Assembly: GCA_020632955.1 (NCBI GenBank)
Contig: JACKEO010000020.1
Location: 10,274-74,273, forward strand
Source: Alphaproteobacteria bacterium
GTDB lineage: Bacteria > Myxococcota_A > UBA796 > GCA-2862545
Direction: 5' to 3'
DNA: 64,000 nucleotides
Under the pieces are notes generated by a model. The model saw only the letters and a program-made list of their open reading frames with translations, was not told the DNA's origin and did not search any database. The number at the start of each line of letters is the position of its first letter. Position 1 is the first letter of the stretch. Below, one piece after another: positions 56,675 to 64,000 of this stretch. The translations under genes and the position numbers were made by a program.

Positions 56675-56712
56675 GGAGACCTCCGCGCGGCACTGTGGCA
56701 CAGGTGTGGCGC

Positions 56713-59700
56713 TCAGGGCTCCTCGGGCAGCAGGTAGCGCAGCCGCACCTCCACCCCTTCGGTCACCAGCTCGGCGTACGCGCCGTCGGCCTTGCCTGGC
56801 ACCCGGACGCCCCCCTTCGCCTCGCTGCGCATGGCCAGCTCGAGCCGCTGCGCGCCCAGGGGACCGAACAGGGTGGGGTTGCGCAGCACGCTGTTCTTCA
56901 CGCTGCAGATGCCGAGGTCGTCGTCGGCGCGCCCGGTGCGGCAGATCTCCCTCGGGTTGTCGGGGCCGCCGGTGGACGTGGCCACCGAACGCCAGCCCCG
57001 ATCCCACCCCACCAGGAGCTGGGTGCCTCGGTCGGTCGCGCCGTCGGGATGGCCCACGCCGCCCGCGATCCAGCGCACCGTGAGCGCGTCGGGCTCCGTC
57101 CCGCTCCGGGCGTCGGCGGGCAGATCCCCGAGCACCGCCTCCCAGTCGAGGCTCACGCGGTGGGCGGCCTGGGCGGACGCGCCGAGGTCGAGGCGCCAGG
57201 TGCCGCCTGCCTCGGCATCCACCAGCACCACGCCGTCGAACAGGTCGGCGTGCGCGCCCCGCGCGCCCTCGAGCACCGCCGGACCCTGGCCCTCCACCTG
57301 CTCCTGCGTCCAGGCGAGGCCGTCCCAGGTCCACACGTCGGTGCGGGGCCCCGCGGCGTCGCGACCGCCGGCGAGCACCACCACCTCGCGGTCGGGATCC
57401 CACGCCACGAGCGCGTCCCAGCGAGGGGAAGGGCCCTCCGTGCCGTCGTCCACGAGGGTCCAGGTGTCGTCCTCGAGCGCCCAGGTGCCGGCCAGGAAGG
57501 GACCCGACGGGCCGGAGGCGCCGCCCACGAGGAGCAGCTCCTGGCGGGCGTCGTCCCAGACCAGGGCGCCGCGGGATGCCGCGCCTGGCGCATCCCCCAG
57601 GGTGCCCCAGGCGCCGTCCCACGCCCAGGTGGACGTGCCCGCGCCCGTCGCACCCACCACCACCAGGCGGTCCTCTGCGGCGTCCCAGGCCCCCGCGCCC
57701 TGCGCCGACGCACCGCTCGGCAGGGAGGAGACCGACGACCAGGCGCCGCCGAGGAAGCGCCAGGCCTCGTCGAGGTCGCCGCCGGACCCCTCCCCGCCCA
57801 GCAGCCACACCGACCCGTCCATCGGGTCCACCGCGCAGGTGGGATGGGCGCGGCCCTCGCCGGGCAGCGGCGCGCCGAGGTCCTGCCATCCCCGGGCGTC
57901 GAGCTGCCAGGCGTCGCCCTGCTTCGTGCCGACGTCGTCGCCGCCCACGAGCAGCAGGCCGCCCTGGTGCGGCGCCACCGCCGGTCCCGTCCGCGGGCCC
58001 GGGCGCGTCCGGCGCGGTGTCACCTGCGTCCAGCGGTCGCCGTCCCACGTCCAGGTGTCCTGCGGGTGGCGGGTGTCGAGATCGCCGGTGTCGGCGGCCT
58101 CGCCCCCGAAGAGCAGCACCTGCTCGCGGACGCGGTCGTAGGCCAGGAGGGCACCGCGACGAGCGGCCGGGCGACCGGCGGGGGGCGTGGGCGTGGAGAT
58201 CTCCTGCCACCGGTACGCGAAGTCGCTCGTCCACTGGTAGACCACGTTCGAGCGGTCCCCCGGACCCGCGCCGCCGCCCATGAGGATCTCGCGGTTCCAC
58301 GCGGGGTCCCAGGCCATCGCGTGCCCGGTGCGCGGACCCACGGGACCCTCGGGAATCCCCTCGTCCGGGCCCAGCTCCCAGCCGTCCACCGTCAGACGCC
58401 AGGCCTCGTCCAGGGCCGTGCCGTCGCTGCTCTCGCCGCCCGCGAGCAGGGGCTCGAAGGTGCCGTCGCCCGCGAAGACGGCCCCACGTCGGGCGCTCGG
58501 CCAGGGGGCGCCGGGCTCGGGCAGGATGGGCTCCCAGCAGGGCGGGTTCCAGCTCCAGAGGTCGTCGAGCACGGCGCCGGGCCCGGTGCCGGCATCGCCC
58601 CCGAAGAGCACCACGCGGTCGAAGGCGCGGCTCCAGGCGGCCGCGGCGTGGGAGCGCGGTGCCGGCTGGTCGGGCAGCGTGCAGGTGGCGACGCTCCAGG
58701 CACCGTCCTGCCACACCCAGGTGTCGCCCTTGGGGCTGCCGTCGGTGCCGCCGAAGAGCACGAGCCCGCCGTGCACGGGGTCGGGCACCAGCACCAGGCC
58801 CCAGCGGGGCGAGGGCGAGGGCCCGCCGCCCGTCCACGCGAGCCAGCTGCGTCCGTCCCAGGAGGCCGTGCCGCCGAGCGCGCCGTCGCGACGCCCGCCG
58901 AAGGCGACCACGCGGTCGGTGGAGGGGTCCCAGGCCATGCCGCCCTCGGTGCCCACGTCGGGCGGGTCCTCCCAGCGCAGCGCCTCCCAGCGGGGTCCGG
59001 CACGGGTGCGGTGGGTGCCCGTGCCCACCCCCACCTCCGGCCAGGGGGTGAAGGGCCGGGCCGGGTAGCGCGTGGTGGCCTGGAAGGCGTGGGGCGAGCT
59101 CGGCACGTCGAGGGTGGTGCGGGCCACGTGGTCGTGGTCGCGGACCCGCCGACGCGGACCCGGCAGGCCCCAGCGGTCGTAGGGCTCGATCCAGATCTCC
59201 GCGCCGGGGTCCTGCGCGAAGTCCAGGTCGATCGGCTCGCCGGGCGTGGGGTCGACGCGCTCGGCCAGGAAGGAGCCCGCGCCGTTCGTGACGCGCACCC
59301 AGGCCCACGGCGTGGACGCGGGCGGGCCCGCCACGTGCAGGTGGTAGCGCGCCGCGGGGGACCCTCCGAGGAAGCCCCAGGGCGCCCGCTCCATCCAGGT
59401 GGCCGCCCGGGCGTCACCCACGGGATCGACCTGCGCGCCCGGGGCCTCCGAGGTGCCGCGGTAGTCCACCAGCTCGCGCAACCGGCGGAGGCCCACGTTG
59501 CCCAGCAGGTCCTCCACCTCGATGGTCATCTCGTAGAGGCCGTGGGCGGGCAGGTCCTCGTCGGGGTCGAAGCGGAAGAGCGCCAGATCGCTCGGGTAGG
59601 GGCGGCGGGAGGGGATGCGCACCGTGTGGGTGGGCGAGGTGAGGATCAGCGTGCCCGGCTCGGCCCCCTCGTCCAGCAGCACGTCGACGTCCACCAGCAC

Positions 59701-62700
59701 GTTGCTGCCGGTGAAGGGGTGGGTGTCGGCCAGGGGGATGATCCAGTCGGCGTCGCCCGGCACGTAGATGCGGTCGTAGGAGGCGAAGGCCGGGTAGCGC
59801 TGGGAGATGTCGTAGATGACCTCGGGCCCGGTGAGGTCGACGCGCAGGGCGAGATCGGGCCGCAGGATGCGCGTCTCGTTGCCCGCCCGGTCCACGAGCA
59901 GCGCATCGAGCGACCAGCGGCCCTGGCCCTCGGCGCCGGTCATCGCGTACGACCACTGGCCCTGGTCGTCGGGCTGGGCCTGCAGGCGCACGCCGCCGAA
60001 GGCCACGTAGGAGGCCTGCAGGTCGAGGTCCTCGTCGGCGAGGGTGCCCGTGAGGCTCACCGTGGAGTGCGCGCCCAGCTGCCAGGCGCCGTCCTCCTTC
60101 CAGGTGTCGGCCGACATCACGAGGCCGGTCCACGAGGGGGGCGTGAGGTCGAGCTCGCCGGTGCGCTCCTCCACGGCGCAGAGCGAGCTCCCCTCCTGGG
60201 GGTTGTCGGCCAGGTCACGGCCGCGGATCGAGACCACGTAGGGCTTGGCGTCCTCGCTGGCGCGCGGCTCCACCAGCAGCTCGAAGGCCCGGCGGTCCGC
60301 CGAGGCCCAGCGCACGCCGGCCACCAGGGTGTCGGGGACCACCTCGGCGTCGGGCCAGGGCTCGGCGAGGGGCTCGCTCGCCTGCACCTGCAGCACGATC
60401 GTGTCGTCGGCGTTCGCGGCCTCGGGCAGCAGCAGGCAGGTGGCGCGGGGCGGCGTGAAGTCGGTGCGCACCGCGGCGGGGCGCACCAGGTCGAGCACGT
60501 TGCCCACGTCGTCCACCAGCCGCACGTCCAGGCGCAGGTCGCCCTCCTCCTCGGCCCCCGTGAAGGTGTGGACCCAGGTGGCCCCGCCCGCGGGGGCCAG
60601 CGTGATCGTGCCGAGGCGCACGGAGCTGGCGGCCAGGTCGACGGCGTCCTCGGTCTGCACGGTGACGGTGACGGTGGCGCCCGCCCGCACCCACGGCCGG
60701 CCGTCCGGCGAGGTGGACGGCTCGGCCTCCACGGTGAGGCCGTCGCCGGCGAGGTGCGGGCCGCGACGGCGGAGCTCGCCCGACACCTCCGCGGGGGCGC
60801 ACAGCGTGTCGCCCGACGTGGCGTTGCCCACGAGGTCGCGACCGCGCGCCACGAGGGAGACCTCGAGATCGGTGTCCTCGGGCCCGCTCACGGTGAAGCG
60901 GTGGGCCCTGCCGCTCGTGCCCACGTGGGTCACCGTGACCCTCCCGTCCGACGGCGTGATCAGCGGCGCGGCCCCGAGCTCCTCCGACGGGAAGACGTCG
61001 AGGCGCATCGGCGTGGCGGCGTTGGCCACGGGCGGCGAGAGCAGGCAGCTCGCGGAGGGCGGGGTGAAGTCGGCCACCAGGCCCAGGGGCGAGGCCAGGT
61101 CCGCGGAGCGCAGGCGCACCTCGTTGCCGGCCGCGTCCACGAGGTGGGCGTCGAGCAGGTGGGTGCCGTCGCCCGCCGCGGACGTCAGCTCGCCCACCCA
61201 CGTGTCGCCGCCCGTCCAGGTGAGCGGCACGTCGCCCACTGTGACCGTGGAGGCGGCGTGGTCCACGTCGTCGTCGAGGGGGAAGGCGAGCGTGAGCGTG
61301 GCGCCTTCCCGCGCGTGGGGCAGGGGGTCTCCCGGGTCCCCCGACACCGAGGGCTCCACGGTGAGCTGGGGCGTGCCCACCAGGCGAGGCAGCTCGCCGT
61401 CGTACCGCCCGGTGCGTCGTGCAGCCTCGCAGAAGCTGGTGTTCGCCTGCGGGTTGCCGGCCAGGTCCATCCCCGTGGCGGTGAGCACGTAGGGGTCCAC
61501 GATCCCGCCCGCGGGGAAGCGCACGCCGAAGCTGTGCTGCGTGCCCTCCGACCCCAGGTGACGGACCTCCACACCCGCCACGTCGGCCTGCACGTCGGGG
61601 GCGCCGCCCTGCAGGGCCTCCGACGCGAAGACCTGGAAGACGGCCTCCTCGCCGGCACGCGCCAGCGCCGGCACGAGCACGCAGTCGGCGAAGGGCGGGG
61701 TGAGGTCAAAGCGGGCCACGTCGGGCCAGCTGGCGCGGGTCTCGTTCCCCGCCGGGTCCACCAGCCGGGCGTCCAGGGTCTGCAGGCCCTCCACCTCGCT
61801 GCCGGACAGCGTGGTGGCGAAGCGCCCGAGGGTCTCGTCCCAGGGCAGGGCCGTGCCCGACAGGCGCACCTCGGAGGCCCGGGGCGCGATGCTGTCGACC
61901 GTGGGGATGTGCACGGTGATGCGCGCGCCCTGTCGCGCCCGCGGCACGTCCCGTCCGCCCTCGTCCACGCGCACCGACGGGTCGATCACGATCTCCGGGA
62001 GGCCGTCCACCACGGGGGGCACGCCCCGGATCGTGCCGCGGCGCTCGGCTTCGCCGCACAGGGGGCCCGCCGGGAGGTTGCCGGCGAGATCGATGCCCGG
62101 GACGGAGAGCAGGTAGTCGGCGTTGCCGGGACGCGTGAGCCGCACGCGGTAGGTGTGCTGGGTGCCCACGCTGCCCTCGTGCACCACCTCCACGTCGGCG
62201 TGGTCGGCGGTGACCACCGGCGCGCCGCCCTGCACCGGCTCCGACAGGAAGACGTCGAGCTGCACGGCCTGCTGCGCGTTCGCCGCCTTGGGCTGCAGCA
62301 CGCAGTCGGCCGACGGAGGCGTGAAGTCGAACCGCACCACGGCGGGGCGACGGTCGCGGAGCTCGTTCTCGGCTGCGTCGAGTAGGCGCGCCTCCAGCGT
62401 CTTCAGCCCCTCCCCCTCCGTGCCGTCCAGGGTGCGTCCCCAGCGGTCGTCGCCCAGGTGGTCGAGCTCCAGGCCCGACAGCGACACGGTGCTGAGCCCG
62501 GGCACGATGGGGTCCACCGTGGGCAGGGTGACCACCAGCTGCGCACCCAGGCCCCCGCGCGGCACGAGCACCGGCTGGCCGTCCACCACCTCCTCCACGA
62601 GGCGGGAGGGGGTGAGGGTGACCACGGGCGCCGTGCCTGGAGGCAGGGCGGGGCCCCGCCCGAGGAAGGTGCCGGTGCGGTCCTCCAGCAGGCAGAAGGA

Positions 62701-63363
62701 GTCGCCGGCCTGGGTGTTCCCCGCGAGGTCGGTGCCCGTGACCCGCACCACGTAGTCCTCGACGTTCTGGCCGACGGGACCGGTGATCGGGAAGACCCAC
62801 TGGCCCTCCAGCTGGACGGCTTCGCCCGCCGTGAGGAGGGGGGGGTCGATCGTCACCTGGGGAGGTCCGCCGAGGAGCGCTTCCGACGGCGTGACGATCA
62901 GCGTGGGGGCCCGGGTGACGTTCGCGACGCGGGGCGAGAGGATGCAGCCGGCAGCGGGGGGCCGGAAGTCGGTCTCGACGAGCGGCTCGGAGGAGAACCG
63001 CGTCGCGGCGCCCTTGGCGTCCCGGAGCGTGCCGGTGACGGCCTTGGGCGAGGACTCCTCGTCGCCCGTGAGATCGAGGGCGAAGCGTGCGGTGGTGGCG
63101 TTGTCCTGGGCCACCACCGCCATGGGGTACCCCCCCAGCGTGACCTCGCTGGCCGCGGGGTCGAAGGCGTGCCGCGTGGTGATCTCCACCTCCACGTGCG
63201 TGCCCTCCCGCGCCCATGCGAGCGCGTCGCCGGGGGGGTCGACGGGGCTCACCAGGCGCACGCCGAGCAGCGCCGGCGCGGCGGCGCCCTTGTCGGGGTC
63301 GGCGCCGAGGAGGCAGCCGGCGGCGACGAGCGGGAGGAGGGACGCACCTGCCGACCGCGTCAT
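56713..63363 (-). CDS. giant lipoprotein: Ig-like repeats plus Kelch-type beta-propeller
   Basis: A 2216-residue lipoprotein. Start chosen at 63363 to give the signal peptide MTRSAGASLLPLVAAGC. The N-terminal two thirds are about ten related Ig-like units. Each carries a phrase such as GTDLAGNTQAGDSFC, GIDLAGNLPAGPLC or GMDLAGNPQANTSFC, and repeats with DFTPPSADCVL. The C-terminal 650 residues are a Kelch/galactose-oxidase-like propeller with blades of the form DRVVAFGGRRDGALGGTASWDG, GLVLFGGTDGSPKGDTWVWQDG and EQVLLFGGEAADTGDLD. Surface-exposed, likely adhesive or structural. No enzyme residues are evident. A promoter was not found. Confidence 0.88.
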   Translation of the reverse strand: MTRSAGASLLPLVAAGCLLGADPDKGAAAPALLGVRLVSPVDPPGDALAWAREGTHVEVEITTRHAFDPAASEVTLGGYPMAVVAQDNATTARFALDLTGDEESSPKAVTGTLRDAKGAATRFSSEPLVETDFRPPAAGCILSPRVANVTRAPTLIVTPSEALLGGPPQVTIDPPLLTAGEAVQLEGQWVFPITGPVGQNVEDYVVRVTGTDLAGNTQAGDSFCLLEDRTGTFLGRGPALPPGTAPVVTLTPSRLVEEVVDGQPVLVPRGGLGAQLVVTLPTVDPIVPGLSTVSLSGLELDHLGDDRWGRTLDGTEGEGLKTLEARLLDAAENELRDRRPAVVRFDFTPPSADCVLQPKAANAQQAVQLDVFLSEPVQGGAPVVTADHADVEVVHEGSVGTQHTYRVRLTRPGNADYLLSVPGIDLAGNLPAGPLCGEAERRGTIRGVPPVVDGLPEIVIDPSVRVDEGGRDVPRARQGARITVHIPTVDSIAPRASEVRLSGTALPWDETLGRFATTLSGSEVEGLQTLDARLVDPAGNETRASWPDVARFDLTPPFADCVLVPALARAGEEAVFQVFASEALQGGAPDVQADVAGVEVRHLGSEGTQHSFGVRFPAGGIVDPYVLTATGMDLAGNPQANTSFCEAARRTGRYDGELPRLVGTPQLTVEPSVSGDPGDPLPHAREGATLTLAFPLDDDVDHAASTVTVGDVPLTWTGGDTWVGELTSAAGDGTHLLDAHLVDAAGNEVRLRSADLASPLGLVADFTPPSASCLLSPPVANAATPMRLDVFPSEELGAAPLITPSDGRVTVTHVGTSGRAHRFTVSGPEDTDLEVSLVARGRDLVGNATSGDTLCAPAEVSGELRRRGPHLAGDGLTVEAEPSTSPDGRPWVRAGATVTVTVQTEDAVDLAASSVRLGTITLAPAGGATWVHTFTGAEEEGDLRLDVRLVDDVGNVLDLVRPAAVRTDFTPPRATCLLLPEAANADDTIVLQVQASEPLAEPWPDAEVVPDTLVAGVRWASADRRAFELLVEPRASEDAKPYVVSIRGRDLADNPQEGSSLCAVEERTGELDLTPPSWTGLVMSADTWKEDGAWQLGAHSTVSLTGTLADEDLDLQASYVAFGGVRLQAQPDDQGQWSYAMTGAEGQGRWSLDALLVDRAGNETRILRPDLALRVDLTGPEVIYDISQRYPAFASYDRIYVPGDADWIIPLADTHPFTGSNVLVDVDVLLDEGAEPGTLILTSPTHTVRIPSRRPYPSDLALFRFDPDEDLPAHGLYEMTIEVEDLLGNVGLRRLRELVDYRGTSEAPGAQVDPVGDARAATWMERAPWGFLGGSPAARYHLHVAGPPASTPWAWVRVTNGAGSFLAERVDPTPGEPIDLDFAQDPGAEIWIEPYDRWGLPGPRRRVRDHDHVARTTLDVPSSPHAFQATTRYPARPFTPWPEVGVGTGTHRTRAGPRWEALRWEDPPDVGTEGGMAWDPSTDRVVAFGGRRDGALGGTASWDGRSWLAWTGGGPSPSPRWGLVLVPDPVHGGLVLFGGTDGSPKGDTWVWQDGAWSVATCTLPDQPAPRSHAAAAWSRAFDRVVLFGGDAGTGPGAVLDDLWSWNPPCWEPILPEPGAPWPSARRGAVFAGDGTFEPLLAGGESSDGTALDEAWRLTVDGWELGPDEGIPEGPVGPRTGHAMAWDPAWNREILMGGGAGPGDRSNVVYQWTSDFAYRWQEISTPTPPAGRPAARRGALLAYDRVREQVLLFGGEAADTGDLDTRHPQDTWTWDGDRWTQVTPRRTRPGPRTGPAVAPHQGGLLLVGGDDVGTKQGDAWQLDARGWQDLGAPLPGEGRAHPTCAVDPMDGSVWLLGGEGSGGDLDEAWRFLGGAWSSVSSLPSGASAQGAGAWDAAEDRLVVVGATGAGTSTWAWDGAWGTLGDAPGAASRGALVWDDARQELLLVGGASGPSGPFLAGTWALEDDTWTLVDDGTEGPSPRWDALVAWDPDREVVVLAGGRDAAGPRTDVWTWDGLAWTQEQVEGQGPAVLEGARGAHADLFDGVVLVDAEAGGTWRLDLGASAQAAHRVSLDWEAVLGDLPADARSGTEPDALTVRWIAGGVGHPDGATDRGTQLLVGWDRGWRSVATSTGGPDNPREICRTGRADDDLGICSVKNSVLRNPTLFGPLGAQRLELAMRSEAKGGVRVPGKADGAYAELVTEGVEVRLRYLLPEEP

Positions 63364-63609
63364 CGGGCGGACCCCGAGCAGAGGGCAGGGCGCACCGGCT
63401 GCGCACGGCGAGTGCGCACGGCGACGCGTCGATCGACCGCGAGGAGCTGGACCATCCCTTCCCCAGACCGGGCAGTGTACCGGATCGCGGGCGCAACGGG
63501 GAGGGGGTCCCGAGGGGTGCGGAGGCGTGCTTCCGCCCTGGCGTCGCGGAACCCGGCCGCATGAGCCGCGATCCGCGGCAGGGGGGTCTCCCAGGTGGCG
63601 CGGATCGCG

Positions 63610-63615
63610 TACGAT
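63610..63615 (+). promoter_or_regulatory. possible -10 element of the terminal gene
   Basis: TACGAT, 14 bases before the GTG at 63629, with GGAGG (63620-63624) between them as the ribosome site. The leader would be very short. Confidence 0.3.
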
Positions 63616-63628
63616 CGCTGGAGGCCAC

Positions 63629-64000
63629 GTGCACCCGATCGACCGCTTCACCTCCACGTTCGTGCGCATCTCCGCCGATACGCCCGTGGATGTGCCGACG
63701 CTCTACGCTCCGTCGATCGTGTTCGCCGATCCCGCGCACCGCGTCGAGGGCGTCGAGGCCCTCGCGGCCTACTTCGCACGGCTCGACGCGAACCTCGTCG
63801 AAGCGCGCTTCGAGTTCCACGAGGAGGTCCGTGGCGAGCGATCCGCCGCGCTTCGATGGCGCATGCACGCGCGGCTTCGCTTCCCTCCGGGCCGCACCGT
63901 GGACGTCGAGGGGACGAGCTGGCTCCAGCACGACGGCACCCACATCACCGCGCAGACCGACCACTTCGACCTGGGGGCGCTGGTGTACGAGCAGGTCCCT
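63629..64000 (+). CDS. NTF2/SnoaL-like protein (partial, runs off the window)
   Basis: GTG start with GGAGG upstream; 124 codons are open to the edge. The sequence reads as a nuclear-transport-factor-2-like protein: VPTLYAPSIVFADPAHRVEGVEALAAYFARLDANL, FEFHEEVRGERSAALRWRMHARLRFPPGRTVDVEGTSWLQ, THITAQTDHFDLGALVYEQVP. The DHFDLGALVYEQVP ending is the form seen in the SnoaL-like gene of photolyase/cyclopropane-synthase/DUF1365 clusters induced by light or singlet oxygen. So the start of such an operon is likely. Only the last few residues should be missing. Confidence 0.8.
   Translation, partial: MHPIDRFTSTFVRISADTPVDVPTLYAPSIVFADPAHRVEGVEALAAYFARLDANLVEARFEFHEEVRGERSAALRWRMHARLRFPPGRTVDVEGTSWLQHDGTHITAQTDHFDLGALVYEQVP

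Noticed and set aside
56695..62385. 1896-codon open frame on the plus strand
   Set aside because: It lies antisense to the Ig/Kelch lipoprotein, has no domain sense (runs of Val, Gly, His, Arg), and is explained by codon periodicity in GC-rich DNA.

Overview
The window is very GC-rich bacterial DNA, densely packed on both strands. Several features point to Myxococcota (delta-proteobacteria in the old sense), probably an uncultured Polyangia-like lineage. These are a MYXO-CTERM-like C-terminus (13106-14893), many lipoproteins whose lipobox is followed by Asp/Thr-rich linkers, giant thrombospondin type-3 (TSP3) repeat proteins, DUF1592/DUF1552 pairs, and GTG starts with 4-base ATGA/GTGA overlaps. 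I see no rRNA, tRNA, CRISPR array or classical transposase. The assignment is by inspection only.

Layout. 1-7659: a gene tail, a small membrane protein, then a TamA-like Omp85 protein overlapping a TamB-like protein (outer-membrane assembly). 7679-8282: a 49-bp inverted repeat enclosing a GxxExxY gene. 8291-17302: small secreted, lipoprotein and hypothetical genes, with an aspartic protease, a DEDDh exonuclease, a beta-propeller, a CARDB/MYXO-CTERM protein and a rhodanese. 17530-22042: a menaquinone (futalosine) operon of polyprenyl synthase, UbiX-like flavin prenyltransferase, MqnE, and an MqnA fused to a cysteine-free pseudo-radical-SAM domain. 22118-29770: one very long TSP3-repeat/OmpA reading unit, broken in the repeats by local indels whose sum keeps the frame. 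30049-34332: an orphan nitrogenase-like iron protein, a divergent sulfatase and a multi-TM protein.

34439-38817 is a four-gene operon of two di-heme (MauG/CcP-like) lipoproteins, a cupin, and a heme-oxygenase-like di-iron oxidase with an N-terminal cNMP-binding-like domain. I see it as the best candidate for an undescribed enzymatic system. 39094-43565: a vWA lipoprotein, a 62-residue protein, a cyclase-GAF protein and small exported proteins. 43612-48923: a RegB/RegA-like two-component system, then a TonB-dependent receptor and two lipoproteins, probably a redox- or metal-linked uptake locus. 48935-56674: exported proteins, a DUF1592/DUF1552 pair, an amidohydrolase that may belong to the futalosine route, and an O-methyltransferase. 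56713-63363: a 2216-residue lipoprotein with Ig-like modules and a Kelch-type propeller. 63629-end: the start of an NTF2/SnoaL-like gene of a type often found in light-stress clusters.

Links between regions. The menaquinone genes and the RegBA-like pair both point to quinone-based respiration. Envelope biogenesis and surface proteins dominate the rest (TAM, OmpA, lipoproteins, TonB receptor). No stretch longer than about 300 bases lacks a gene; the longest gaps (29771-30048, 38818-39093, 63364-63628) hold promoter-like or hairpin sequence.
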